DNA from: Bacteroidota bacterium
GTDB lineage: Bacteria; Bacteroidota; Bacteroidia; Flavobacteriales; Schleiferiaceae
NCBI GenBank assembly: GCA_024742495.1
Contig: JANSYJ010000008.1
Coordinates: 92,380 to 156,379 of the forward strand
Length of the DNA stretch: 64,000 bases
Direction of reading: 5' to 3'
Shown: positions 18,056-26,470 of the stretch, piece after piece
Position numbering within the stretch: position 1 is the first letter of the stretch
How the letters are laid out: every line of letters begins with the position of its first letter
Notes under the pieces: model-generated
What the model was told of the DNA's origin: nothing
Database searches by the model: none
What the model saw: the letters and a program-made list of their open reading frames with translations, nothing else
Translations under genes and position numbers: made by a program

Positions 18056-18515
18056 GATCGCTCGCTTCGCTTCGCTTTGAGACCTGAGACCGTTCGCTGC
18101 ACTCACTTTGAGACATGAGACCGCTCGCTTTGCTCGTTGAGAGACTTAAACCGTGTTGGAGTGCCAGCTTTAGGAATTAACGAAATCCAGTCTCACGTCT
18201 TTTAAAGAACCTAGATCGCTTCCTTCGGTCGCTGTTAGAACATAGAGCGCTCGCTTTGCTCGCTGAGAGACTCAATCCGTGTTGGAGTACCGGTTTTTGG
18301 ACTTAACGAAATCCAGTCTCACATCTTTCAAAGAACTTAGATCGCTTCCTTCGGTCGCTGTTAGAATATAGAGCGCTCGCTTTGCTCGCTGAAAGACTTG
18401 ATTTGGGGCAGAACTACGTTCTTGGATTAAAAATAATATCCGGTTTCTATCCTCACGTCTTAGCAAGAACATCACGGCAACAGCAACACTAAGCTCTAGG
18501 CTCTGGGTTCTAAGT
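18056..18515 (-). repeat. Repeat array A (oriented with the minus-strand gene upstream of it)
   Basis: This gap of nearly 480 bp holds tandem copies of a composite unit. The core CGCTCGCTTTGCTCG occurs at 18122, 18248 and 18374, an exact 126-bp spacing. Between cores lie GATCGCTTCCTTCGGTCGC and GAAATCCAGTCTCA segments. Read on the minus strand, the order matches arrays B and C: a CTTAGAACCCAGAGCC-like lead, AAATCAAGTCT, core units, then a closing module with GTCTCAAAGTGAG and AAGCGAAGCGAAGCG. The array follows the ABC permease stop directly. No convincing gene lies in it. Confidence 0.9.
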
Positions 18516-18532
18516 TCTTTCCTCTCCTAAAA

Positions 18533-20950
18533 TCACTCATCCCTTAAAATCCGAGCGGGATTTTCATGCGCTAATCGATATACATGAAAGAGCATGGCTA
18601 AAATGCTAACCGTCGCTATCCCCAGCAAGGCAAGAATAAAGCTGAGCCACGGCATGGCTATTTGATAGGAAAACTCCTCCAGCCACTTGCTTATGGACCA
18701 AGCGGAAATAGGCATTGCTATTAATCCCGCGAGCGCAATTAAAAGAGCAAAGTCTCTTCCAATTAAAAGCGCCAAATCCTTCATACTGGCGCCCAGAATT
18801 TTACGCACGCTAAACTCCTTTAAACGCTGCTCTACGGTATAAGAACTTAAGGCAAATAAACCCAAGCTTGCAATAAGGATGCTTATTAAAGCGAAGTAGC
18901 CGAAAATCTGCAATAAAGTGCGCTCACTTTGATATTGACTTTGGATACGTTCATCGAGGAAGGTAAACTCCAAAGGGTGATTGCCGGCAAAATTCTTCCA
19001 TTCCGATTCCAATAAGGAAAGGGCTTCCGACACCTCCCCTCCCGCAAGTTTTAAGCTGAAAAGCAAAGAAAAGTTGGGATTGTAGAGAATCACCAAGGGC
19101 TCCATGGGATTGTGAAGGGAGGAAAAATGAAAATCCTTTACCAAGCCTACTACCTTACCATCGTTTTGCGCTTGCCCATTGCCTTGCAAGCCCCATTGCA
19201 ATCTTTTTCCCAAAGGCTCATCTTCCCAACCAAAGCTTTTAGCGGCCGTTTCATTAATTATAAAAGCCTGCTGCACATCCGATTGAATATCACTGGAAAA
19301 CAAACGGCCCTCCAAAAGCTCCAATCCTAAAATATCGAAGAAGTCTTCATCAGCTGCAAGAAACTTAATGCTTCGGTCAATCATCTCTGCATTTTGCTCA
19401 ATACGAAACATTAGTTCGCCCACATTTCGGCCAGGAATAGCTCCCGATCCCGTAACGCCAATTATTTCACTGTGGCTCAACAGGCGATCTTTAAAGGAAT
19501 TAAGGTGATTGTAAACGGCTGTATCTTGTGGAATATTAACCACCACCACTTGATCTTGATCAAAACCCAAATCCTTCTCTTGCAGATAATGCATTTGACT
19601 ACGTATGGCCAAGGTGCCAATGATCATTAAAATTGAAAAGGCCAATTGAACCACCATTAATATCCGGCGCAAGCCGCCAAAGCGATTCATTCTAGGAAAA
19701 ATTCCCCTTAGCACTCTAGAACTTTGAAATCGACTTAAAACCAAGGCTGGGTAAAGACCAGAAAGCAAGGTGGTTAGCACTAATATCCCCGTTAGGGTTA
19801 ATAGCATTTCAAGGCTAAATAAATCGGTAAATAGAATAGACTTGCCACTTAGTTCATTAAAACTGCCGAGTAGTACTTCCACCAATCCGGCACCAATGAG
19901 CAGGGCCAGAAAAACCACCAAAAAATTCTCCCCTAAAAACTGAAACTGCAGTTGCTCGCGCGTAGCCCCCAAAGCTTTGCGCACTCCCACTTCCTTGGCT
20001 CTTTTAACACTCTGACTTAAAGCCAAATTGATATAATTAATGGTGGCAATGATTAAGATAAACAAGCCTAGAATGGCGAAAATATAGAGATAGGTCAAAT
20101 TGCCTTTGGGGCTGTCGTATTCACGACTATTGTCGAAATGCAAGCCTTCCAAAGGCTGAAGCTTAAAATCGGCCGTGCTCTCTGAACCAAAAGTGGCTAC
20201 AAAGGGTTTGATGATGCGTTCGGTAAAATCGGCCAGTTCCTCCTCAAAATCCAATTGTTCTACTGGCTTATCGAATAGAAGATAGGTTTGGCAAACCAAG
20301 CGAAACCAATCGCCATTTAAGGCCTGCTGACTAGCCGAGGGGATGGTGCTTAGTGAGGTAAAAGCCTGATAATCGATGTCACTGGGTTTGTCTCCATTTT
20401 CTACTATGCCACTTACGGTAAACTGACTGGTGCCAATAAAAAGTTGTTTTCCCATGGCAGCCGCCACCTCACCAAAAAACTTTTGGGCTAAAGCCTCACT
20501 TAAAACCACAAGATTTGGACCGGCCAGGGCCTTGGCAGGATCACCTTGGAGTAGTTTAAAATCAAAAACTTCAAATAAGGTGCTGTCGGTTCTTAGAAAT
20601 CGATCTTCGCGATAAATCTGATCTTCGACCTTAATGGTAAGCATGCCGCCCATAGACATAAAGCGCACGTAATTGCTTACCCCTGGGTAGTCCGCTACAA
20701 ATTGTGGCCCAACTGGCAGGCTGGTTAAAGCTGCCTTTATTTCCCCACTGTGATCAATGCGTTCTACAATGCGAGCTATGTTTTGCTTCTTGCTGTGAAA
20801 CTGATCGTACTTAAGCTCATCTTGGATATAAAATGCGATTAAGACCGCACTGGCCATACCTACCGATAAGCCCAAAATGCTAATCAAAGAATTCGCCTTT
20901 GAGGCCAACAGATGTCGGAAGCTTACTTTTAAATAATTAAAGATCATCAT
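18533..20950 (-). CDS. ABC transporter permease, MacB/FtsX type, two repeats
   Basis: 805-residue inner-membrane permease of the eight-TM form common in Bacteroidota. Each half has a first TM, a periplasmic MacB_PCD-like domain and an FtsX-type three-TM block. The start FNYLKVSFRHLLASKANSLI leads into TM1; TM2-4 lie at about 280-400, with the conserved KRAKEVGVRKALGA loop. The second half starts near 430 (RRILMVVQLAFSILMIIG) and ends with RLKEFSVRKILGASMKDL and the last TMs. It has no own ATPase; that is the next gene, which it overlaps by 4 bp. The set resembles MacAB-type mechanotransmission exporters, with substrate unknown. Confidence 0.92.
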   Translation of the reverse strand: MMIFNYLKVSFRHLLASKANSLISILGLSVGMASAVLIAFYIQDELKYDQFHSKKQNIARIVERIDHSGEIKAALTSLPVGPQFVADYPGVSNYVRFMSMGGMLTIKVEDQIYREDRFLRTDSTLFEVFDFKLLQGDPAKALAGPNLVVLSEALAQKFFGEVAAAMGKQLFIGTSQFTVSGIVENGDKPSDIDYQAFTSLSTIPSASQQALNGDWFRLVCQTYLLFDKPVEQLDFEEELADFTERIIKPFVATFGSESTADFKLQPLEGLHFDNSREYDSPKGNLTYLYIFAILGLFILIIATINYINLALSQSVKRAKEVGVRKALGATREQLQFQFLGENFLVVFLALLIGAGLVEVLLGSFNELSGKSILFTDLFSLEMLLTLTGILVLTTLLSGLYPALVLSRFQSSRVLRGIFPRMNRFGGLRRILMVVQLAFSILMIIGTLAIRSQMHYLQEKDLGFDQDQVVVVNIPQDTAVYNHLNSFKDRLLSHSEIIGVTGSGAIPGRNVGELMFRIEQNAEMIDRSIKFLAADEDFFDILGLELLEGRLFSSDIQSDVQQAFIINETAAKSFGWEDEPLGKRLQWGLQGNGQAQNDGKVVGLVKDFHFSSLHNPMEPLVILYNPNFSLLFSLKLAGGEVSEALSLLESEWKNFAGNHPLEFTFLDERIQSQYQSERTLLQIFGYFALISILIASLGLFALSSYTVEQRLKEFSVRKILGASMKDLALLIGRDFALLIALAGLIAMPISAWSISKWLEEFSYQIAMPWLSFILALLGIATVSILAMLFHVYRLAHENPARILRDE

Positions 20951-21654
20951 GATTGGGCTTCTTCTATGCGGTTCTCTACTTCGCCGATCACCTTTCCGTC
21001 GAACAATCGGATGGAGCGCTGAGAATAGGCAGCATCATGCATGGAGTGGGTTACCATTACAATTGTGGTTCCTGTCCGATTAAGCTCACTTAAGAGGTTC
21101 ATCACCTCATCCCCATGAACGGAGTCGAGGTTTCCCGTAGGCTCATCGGCAAAAATTACCGCCGGCTCGCTCACCGTCGCTCTGGCTACTGCCACCCTTT
21201 GCTGCTGGCCACCGCTCAATTGCTGCGGATAATGCGTAGCGCGATGATCAATACCCATGCGTTCTAAAATTTTCTGCACCAGTTCCTTTCGTTTTGATGC
21301 CGCTATTCCTTGGTATAAAAGAGGGAGTTCTACATTTTCGAAGACACTGAGTTCATCAATCAGGTTAAAGCTTTGAAACACAAAACCCACGCGAGCCTTG
21401 CGAATTTCAGCTCTCAACTTTTCCTTTAAATGGGCAATATCCTCGCCTTCAAAAAAATAGGCGCCGGCACTGGGTTTATCCAACATCCCTAATATGTTTA
21501 AAAGGGTAGATTTTCCGCATCCTGATGGCCCCATAATGGAAATGAATTCGCCCTTTTTAACTTCTAAGTCCACCTTATTTAAAGCGAGGGTTTCCATGGT
21601 TTCGGTGCGATAGCGCATTTCCAAACCGACGGTTTTTAAAATCAATTCACTCAT
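20947..21654 (-). CDS. ABC transporter ATP-binding protein (MacB/LolD type)
   Basis: 235-residue ATPase with Walker A GPSGCGKSTLLN, Q-loop VGFVFQSFNLIDELSV, signature LSGGQQQRVAVARA, Walker B VIFADEPTGNLD and the switch His in VMVTHSM. The insertion pattern is that of the LolD/MacB group, which works with FtsX-type permeases rather than classical importers. It overlaps the adaptor gene upstream by 8 bp and the permease downstream by 4 bp, so the three are one operon. Confidence 0.94.
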   Translation of the reverse strand: MSELILKTVGLEMRYRTETMETLALNKVDLEVKKGEFISIMGPSGCGKSTLLNILGMLDKPSAGAYFFEGEDIAHLKEKLRAEIRKARVGFVFQSFNLIDELSVFENVELPLLYQGIAASKRKELVQKILERMGIDHRATHYPQQLSGGQQQRVAVARATVSEPAVIFADEPTGNLDSVHGDEVMNLLSELNRTGTTIVMVTHSMHDAAYSQRSIRLFDGKVIGEVENRIEEAQS

Positions 21655-22912
21655 TGCTGTCCATTTTTAGTTCCAATTCGAAAAATTCTTTAAAGCTTTC
21701 GTAGCTCGAGCTTATTATTCGTTCTCCCGGCTCAAGGCCTGATAGAACCTCGATATAATCTGGGTTTTGCCGGCCTAAATCGACCGTCCTTCTAAAAGCT
21801 CTATTTCCATCTGCGCTAAGCACAAAGACCCAATTACCGCCAGAGCTACTGTAAAAAGCGCCTCGCTGAACAAGAATAGCATCCTCACTTTCACTAAGGG
21901 CCAAGCGCAAGTTTAAACCCTGACCACTTCTTAAATTAGCCGGAACGGTATCTTGATACTCGAATTCTACCGAAAACTGATTATTGCTCACCTGCGGATA
22001 AACTTTTGACAGTCGCAGCTTCCACCGATGAGCTCCCGCCTCATAAAAAGCCATTTGCCCTTGCTTTACGCGGGACAAATAATGCTCATCAACATTGGCG
22101 GTTAAAATAAAGGAGTTCAAATCCTCAATTCTCCCAATGTTTTCCCCTCTGCTAATACTTTGACCAACCTCTGGCCTTAGGGTGGTTAATTGTCCCGAAA
22201 TAGGCGCCTTAACTTCTAGGTTCTCCAAATTTTTTCGAATAGCATTTAAATTGCGTTCCATCATTTCAATGCTGCGATCCAAGGCTGCCAATTGTTGAGA
22301 TCGGTAATATTTATTTTGCTCATAATTAGCTTCGAGCAATTGCCGCTTTTTTTGCAAATACTTAAAACGCGCCTTAGAATCTTGAAATTCCTGAATGGCA
22401 ATTACGCTATCTTTAAAAAGGGAGGTGTCAATACTAAACTGTCGCGAAGCACGCTCTTGCTCAAATCGCAGGTCTAAAATTTGTTCTTGCAGTTGCCGTT
22501 CATTTAGGGCTAAGGTCATGCGGGTATTTCGCAGATTATTGATCTGCTCCACAATTTGGGTTTCCCGATTCATGAAATCGAGCATTAAGGTGGTATTCGC
22601 CAGTTTTAACAGCGGCTGACCTTTAATGAGTTCCTGGCCCGCTTCCACAAAAAGTTGCTGCACCGTACCGCCCTCAACCGCATCTAAGGAAAATGATACT
22701 TCAGGACTCACCTGGGCCTGCAGGGAAATTACATCTTCAAAAACGGCCTGCTCCACTTCCGTAATTCGCAATCTTTCTTTGGAGACAGAATAAGTGCGCT
22801 CGCCACTTAAAAGATATATCAAGCCCAAAAGGCCCGCCATTCCAATAAGGAAATACCAGCGATACTTTTGCCAAAGATTAGGTCTTTCTGCCTTGCTAAT
22901 TTCTCGATCCAA
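21647..22912 (-). CDS. Periplasmic adaptor (HlyD/MacA-like membrane fusion protein)
   Basis: 421 residues. A single N-terminal anchor (YRWYFLIGMAGLLGLIYLLS) is followed by the adaptor layout: first lipoyl half (FVEAGQELIKGQPLLKLAN), a long coiled coil (about 115-235, with NNLRNTRMTLALNERQLQEQ), second lipoyl half (KAPISGQLTTLRPEVGQSIS), beta-barrel and membrane-proximal parts. It links the permease to an outer-membrane channel, which is not in the window. First gene of the exporter operon, divergent from the two-component genes, and probably under their control. Confidence 0.92.
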   Translation of the reverse strand: MDREISKAERPNLWQKYRWYFLIGMAGLLGLIYLLSGERTYSVSKERLRITEVEQAVFEDVISLQAQVSPEVSFSLDAVEGGTVQQLFVEAGQELIKGQPLLKLANTTLMLDFMNRETQIVEQINNLRNTRMTLALNERQLQEQILDLRFEQERASRQFSIDTSLFKDSVIAIQEFQDSKARFKYLQKKRQLLEANYEQNKYYRSQQLAALDRSIEMMERNLNAIRKNLENLEVKAPISGQLTTLRPEVGQSISRGENIGRIEDLNSFILTANVDEHYLSRVKQGQMAFYEAGAHRWKLRLSKVYPQVSNNQFSVEFEYQDTVPANLRSGQGLNLRLALSESEDAILVQRGAFYSSSGGNWVFVLSADGNRAFRRTVDLGRQNPDYIEVLSGLEPGERIISSSYESFKEFFELELKMDSNE

Positions 22913-22936
22913 GCTTTACTATTATTCCCGCCTTAG

Positions 22937-22952
22937 GCCAATCGATATGCCA
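22937..22952 (-). promoter_or_regulatory. Sigma54-like -24/-12 promoter of the exporter operon
   Basis: Minus strand reads TGGCAT-N5-TTGGC against the consensus TGGCAC-N5-TTGCW; spacing is right, but the C of the -12 GC is replaced by G. It lies 24 bases upstream of the adaptor ATG, and the neighbouring regulator is a sigma54 activator. Suggestive only. Confidence 0.4.
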
Positions 22953-23014
22953 CAATTTTAAAGATGTTGATTTTCAGCTGTATAAGCTCATGAATACGAA
23001 CTAAACAAAGATCA

Positions 23015-23057
23015 ACTGTTCGATTATGGAACAGTCGCCTGTTCGATTTAGAGACAG
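23015..23057. promoter_or_regulatory. Two tandem 19-bp palindromic operators (probable activator sites)
   Basis: Site 1 (23015-23035) is a perfect palindrome: ACTGTTC, 7-base spacer, GAACAGT. Site 2 (23039-23057) repeats CTGTTCGATT at the same length but with a degenerate right arm (AGACAG). Centres are 23 bp apart, about two helical turns. They lie between the divergent exporter and regulator genes, where an NtrC-type dimer pair would bind. Binding is inferred. Confidence 0.6.
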
Positions 23058-23074
23058 TTCCCGACTTTTGACTA

Positions 23075-24439
23075 ATGAAAAGCCCGGCTCATATTTTAAT
23101 AATTGACGATGATGACGATTTAAGAGATGCGCTGACCCTCTACCTAAAAAATCATTTTAAGAAGGTGCGCAGTCTGGCTGAAGTAGAGGCCATTAACCAA
23201 AGTATTACCAGCGACGAACCTGATTTGGTTCTCCTTGATATGAATTTTCAACAAGGGAGAAATGATGGCAAGGAGGGTTTGTATTGGCTTTCCCATATTA
23301 AGGAAATGCGACCACATATTATGGTGGTGCTAATTACCGCTTATGCGGATATCGACTTGGCCATTGCCGCATTAAAAAATGGAGCTTCGGATTTTATAAT
23401 TAAGCCTTGGGAGAATAAGAAGCTATTGGCTTCCCTGCTGAGGGCTTATGAACTGAAGGACACCAAACGAAAGTTAAAGAGTTTTCAAGGGAAGCAGGAT
23501 AAGGATGGCGAGCAATTGGCACAATTGCTACTAAATAGTAGTTGCGATGAGGCGAGTAAGGCCCTGCTGCGCCAAGCGGAAAAAGTGGCGGGCACGGATG
23601 CCAGTATTTTAATAGGGGGCGAAAACGGAAGCGGTAAAAGTTTACTGGCCCAATTCATTCATCTGCATAGCCCGCGTAAACACGCGCCTTTTGTGCAGGT
23701 AGATTTGGGAGCGATACCAGAAAACCTTTTTGAAAGTGAACTTTTTGGCCATAAGCGAGGAGCCTTTACCGACGCCAAGGAGGATCGACCAGGCTTGGTG
23801 CAAAGTGCTGAAGGAGGAACCCTCTTTTTGGATGAAATAGGAAATTGCAGCCTTATTCATCAGCAAAAGCTGCTAAGACTAATACAAGACCAAAGCTATC
23901 AAATACCAGGAAGCGCCGAGGTCCAACATGCTGACCTTCGGATTATTTCTGCCAGCAATGCCAACTTACAGGCGCAGGTAGAAGCTGGGAGTTTCAGACA
24001 GGATTTGCTTTATCGCATTAATACCATTGAGCTGCACTGTTTGGCTCTGCGCGAGCGTAGGAAGGACTTGCACTATTTAAGCGCGTACTTTCTAGGGAAC
24101 TTTAATCGGCGCTATCAAAGGAAGCTTGTTTTAAGCGAAAAACAGTATCAGGAAATTCACAAATACCCTTGGCCCGGAAATATAAGAGAACTCGCTCATA
24201 GCATAGAGCGGGCAGTTATCCTCTCGGAAAATGGGAGTTTTGATGGTACTATATGCTCGGGATTAACTCGTCAAAAAAGCGATGAAGATCAACTTTCCCT
24301 TGAATTAAGCTTAGCGGAAATTGAGTCGCGCCATATCCAAAGGGTATTGGATTACTACCAAGGGAATATGTCGAAAACCGCAGCGCACTTAGGGATTAAC
24401 CGCAATACCCTTTACCGAAAAATTAACAAAGATCAATAG
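23075..24439 (+). CDS. NtrC-family sigma54-dependent response regulator
   Basis: 454 residues in canonical order. The receiver domain (about 1-125) has the DDDD acidic cluster, phosphoacceptor Asp in VLLDMNF and Lys in IIKPWE. The AAA+ domain (about 150-380) has Walker A GENGSGKS, the sigma54-contact loop GAFTDA, Walker B GGTLFLDEIG and the arginine-rich sensor region. A Fis-type HTH (about 415-454) has NMSKTAAHLGINRNTLYRKI. It is phosphorylated by the kinase next door (4-bp gap) and, by position, activates the divergent ABC exporter operon. An intact GAFTDA loop argues that it works through sigma54. Confidence 0.95.
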   Translation: MKSPAHILIIDDDDDLRDALTLYLKNHFKKVRSLAEVEAINQSITSDEPDLVLLDMNFQQGRNDGKEGLYWLSHIKEMRPHIMVVLITAYADIDLAIAALKNGASDFIIKPWENKKLLASLLRAYELKDTKRKLKSFQGKQDKDGEQLAQLLLNSSCDEASKALLRQAEKVAGTDASILIGGENGSGKSLLAQFIHLHSPRKHAPFVQVDLGAIPENLFESELFGHKRGAFTDAKEDRPGLVQSAEGGTLFLDEIGNCSLIHQQKLLRLIQDQSYQIPGSAEVQHADLRIISASNANLQAQVEAGSFRQDLLYRINTIELHCLALRERRKDLHYLSAYFLGNFNRRYQRKLVLSEKQYQEIHKYPWPGNIRELAHSIERAVILSENGSFDGTICSGLTRQKSDEDQLSLELSLAEIESRHIQRVLDYYQGNMSKTAAHLGINRNTLYRKINKDQ

Positions 24440-24443
24440 GGCC

Positions 24444-25808
24444 ATGCAAAGTTTTAAAAATTGGTTTTTGCTTTTTAGTTTATTGGCCCTAAGTCTTTTA
24501 CTGGCCTGGGTATTAATGGTACAGCATTGGTGGATCTTCTCCCTGCTCCTCTTTTTAGTTTGGGCCTTTAATGCCTATTTGCTGCTAGGCCAACTGCAGA
24601 AACTCGACCATGATTTAGATCGAAGTCTAAGCAACAGTTTGGCTCAGGATTACAATTTCCAGTTCTCCGAAAAAAACGCCAATCCCAGTCAGAAAAAATT
24701 TTATCAGTTGCTTAATTTATGGTCGACCCAGCTGCGAAGCTTTAAACAGAACCGTGAGGAGCAAAACCAATTTTTACGTCAGCTTATAGTTAAGCTTCCC
24801 TTTAGCATTCTGGTAATGGAAAGTGACGGTCGATTAGTGAATTTAAGTGGGGACCAAACCACACTTCCAGGAGCCAGGCATAGCTTAAGCGCGGAAGACT
24901 GGCCTCAGGTTTTTCCATTTTTAAGAAAGGTCATCGATAGCAAAGAAGAGGAACAGAAACTTCTACTAAATCAGGATGGGGAACAGCAAATTTGGATGAT
25001 CCAAAAACGACATCTGCGCGAAGCGAAAGAAGAACGCACCCTTATTATTATGCGCAATATCCAAGGTGAACATGAACGGCAGGAAGGAGATGCCTTGGAT
25101 AAAATTTTACATGTACTCACCCATGAAATCATGAACTCCGTAAGTCCGATTAACTCCTTGGCGGATACCATGGAGGATCAGCTAGGGCTCCCACAGGCAG
25201 CGCAGGAGAAATTCCAATTAAGCAAAGAGCAATTTGAGGATTTACAACGCACTGCAGCCATTATAAAACGCAGAAGCACCGGTTTAATGGGTTTCGTGGA
25301 GCGCTATGCTCAATTTGCCAGATTACCCAAAATTCGAAAAGTGGAACTAAACTGGAAAACCTTTTTGAAGGAGTTGCACCAATTGCAGCAGGCAGAACTA
25401 AAAACTAAGGCCATTAACTTTAATTTGCGCCTTATCAACTGGCAGCGACCGCTCTATGCCGATCGAGATTTACTTAGCCAAGTGATTCTTAATCTGCTAC
25501 GAAATGCTTTGGAGAATATAGCAGAAGATAGAGTGGATGAAAATGCCAAGGGCGAAAAAAACGAAGATGAAATTATCCTAGAGCTCGATCAGGGCGATGG
25601 CTATCATTACTTAAAAATTATTGACAATGGTCCGCAAATAGATGCAGCGCTTCTCGACCAAATCTTCATTCCTTTTTTCAGCACCAAAAAACGCGGTTCT
25701 GGAATTGGCTTGAGCCTCGCCAGAAAAATCGCTCTAGCGCATGGAGGACGACTCTATCTCCAGCAAAAAGAAGGTTTTAAGGCCTTTTGTCTCGACCTCC
25801 CATTTTAG
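24444..25808 (+). CDS. Membrane sensor histidine kinase
   Basis: 454 residues. Two N-terminal TMs (about 5-25 and 28-48) are separated by only a few residues, so there is almost no periplasmic sensor and the signal may be sensed in the membrane. A PAS-like cytoplasmic region follows (about 105-205), then the phosphoacceptor helix VLTHEIMNSVSPINSL with its His, an N-box in SQVILNLLRNALENI, and G-boxes in KIIDNGPQI and GSGIGLSLA. It belongs to the NtrB-like group that pairs with NtrC regulators. Cotranscribed with the regulator; the input signal is unknown. Confidence 0.94.
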   Translation: MQSFKNWFLLFSLLALSLLLAWVLMVQHWWIFSLLLFLVWAFNAYLLLGQLQKLDHDLDRSLSNSLAQDYNFQFSEKNANPSQKKFYQLLNLWSTQLRSFKQNREEQNQFLRQLIVKLPFSILVMESDGRLVNLSGDQTTLPGARHSLSAEDWPQVFPFLRKVIDSKEEEQKLLLNQDGEQQIWMIQKRHLREAKEERTLIIMRNIQGEHERQEGDALDKILHVLTHEIMNSVSPINSLADTMEDQLGLPQAAQEKFQLSKEQFEDLQRTAAIIKRRSTGLMGFVERYAQFARLPKIRKVELNWKTFLKELHQLQQAELKTKAINFNLRLINWQRPLYADRDLLSQVILNLLRNALENIAEDRVDENAKGEKNEDEIILELDQGDGYHYLKIIDNGPQIDAALLDQIFIPFFSTKKRGSGIGLSLARKIALAHGGRLYLQQKEGFKAFCLDLPF

Positions 25809-25840
25809 GCCCATAGTCGGGTGAAAGAAGAGCCGAGCCT

Positions 25841-25875
25841 AAAAAAAAACGCGATCGTATGCATACAACCGCGTT
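25841..25875 (-). terminator. Minus-strand terminator of the small gene beside the R-M island
   Basis: Read on the minus strand, AACGCG / CGCGTT arms enclose the palindrome GTATGCATAC and are followed by a run of nine T. This gives the 25904-26098 gene a proper transcription unit. Confidence 0.75.
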
Positions 25876-25903
25876 ATACTCCATTACGGAAAAACCAGTC
25901 GAA

Positions 25904-26098
25904 CTAAGAATTTCGTTTTCTAGTTGGATATAACTTTTGCTTAAAATCTGTGATTTCATCTTTCAATTTCTTGTTGGCGCTATTCAGTAATTCATTTTGA
26001 TGCTTCATGATACTCAATAGATCATGCATAGCATTGAGGTTTTCTAGTTGGACGGTAACGATTTGTTCTAAATCAGCTTTGGTATATCTTATACTCAT
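25904..26098 (-). CDS. Small coiled-coil protein at the edge of the R-M island
   Basis: 64 residues from the ATG at 26098 (a TTG at 26104 would add two). The sequence is all-helical and charged: TKADLEQIVTVQLENLNAMH, then HQNELLNSANKKLKDEITDF with heptad spacing. No family recognised. It is divergent from the R-M controller and shares its operator region, and it ends in a strong terminator. That makes it more than a random frame. It may be a recent arrival with the R-M genes; its A+T-rich codons fit them. Function unknown. Confidence 0.5.
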   Translation of the reverse strand: MSIRYTKADLEQIVTVQLENLNAMHDLLSIMKHQNELLNSANKKLKDEITDFKQKLYPTRKRNS

Positions 26099-26109
26099 AT
26101 TCAATAGAT

Positions 26110-26160
26110 TTTAGATTATCTAAACTATAGTTCGATTATTGAGACTAAAGTAATTACTTT
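26110..26160. promoter_or_regulatory. Two palindromes in the R-M control region (candidate C boxes)
   Basis: Palindrome 1 (26110-26124) is TTTAGAT-T-ATCTAAA; palindrome 2 (26147-26160) is AAAGTAATTACTTT. They lie between the divergent small gene and the HTH controller and are plausible autoregulatory operators. Which protein binds is inferred. Confidence 0.5.
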
Positions 26161-26246
26161 CTGTATAGATTCCAAAAATTAGTACAGAAATTCTAAACTA
26201 TTGTATTAATAAGCTAAATTTGAATACTGATAATCGAAAAACCAGT

Positions 26247-26462
26247 ATGACAGAACTCGGAAATTATTTATCAAGAAAATCCGCTAGTAAGGCCGAGATA
26301 TCTAAGAAGACGGGAATTAGTAAATCCAGAATCAGCGAGCTAACATTAAACGTTTCTACCCAATTAAGAGCTAGAGAACTTTATTTAATAGCTCTTGCCT
26401 TGGATGTGGCTCCGGGAGAAATGTTTGAAGAAATATATAACGGATTAAAATTAGAGAATTAA
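26247..26462 (+). CDS. HTH (Cro/CI-type) regulator, probable R-M controller protein
   Basis: 71 residues from the ATG at 26247; a TTG at 26220 could add nine. The body is one HTH_3-type DNA-binding domain: MTELGNYLSRKSASKAEISK, recognition helix region TGISKSRISELT, then the ALDVAPGEMFEEI helix. Size and position (8 bp before a methyltransferase start, in an R-M operon) match controller (C) proteins of type II systems. These delay endonuclease expression until the host DNA is methylated. Here the methyltransferase lies between C and R, so control of both genes is likely. C role is inferred from context. Confidence 0.8.
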   Translation: MTELGNYLSRKSASKAEISKKTGISKSRISELTLNVSTQLRARELYLIALALDVAPGEMFEEIYNGLKLEN

Positions 26463-26470
26463 GATAATTT

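Noticed and set aside
18272..18475. Minus-strand frame of 67 codons in repeat array A
   Set aside because: Its SLKDVRLDFV-type peptide is the translation of the repeat and also appears in array B's frame on the other strand; no start signal or codon bias of a gene.
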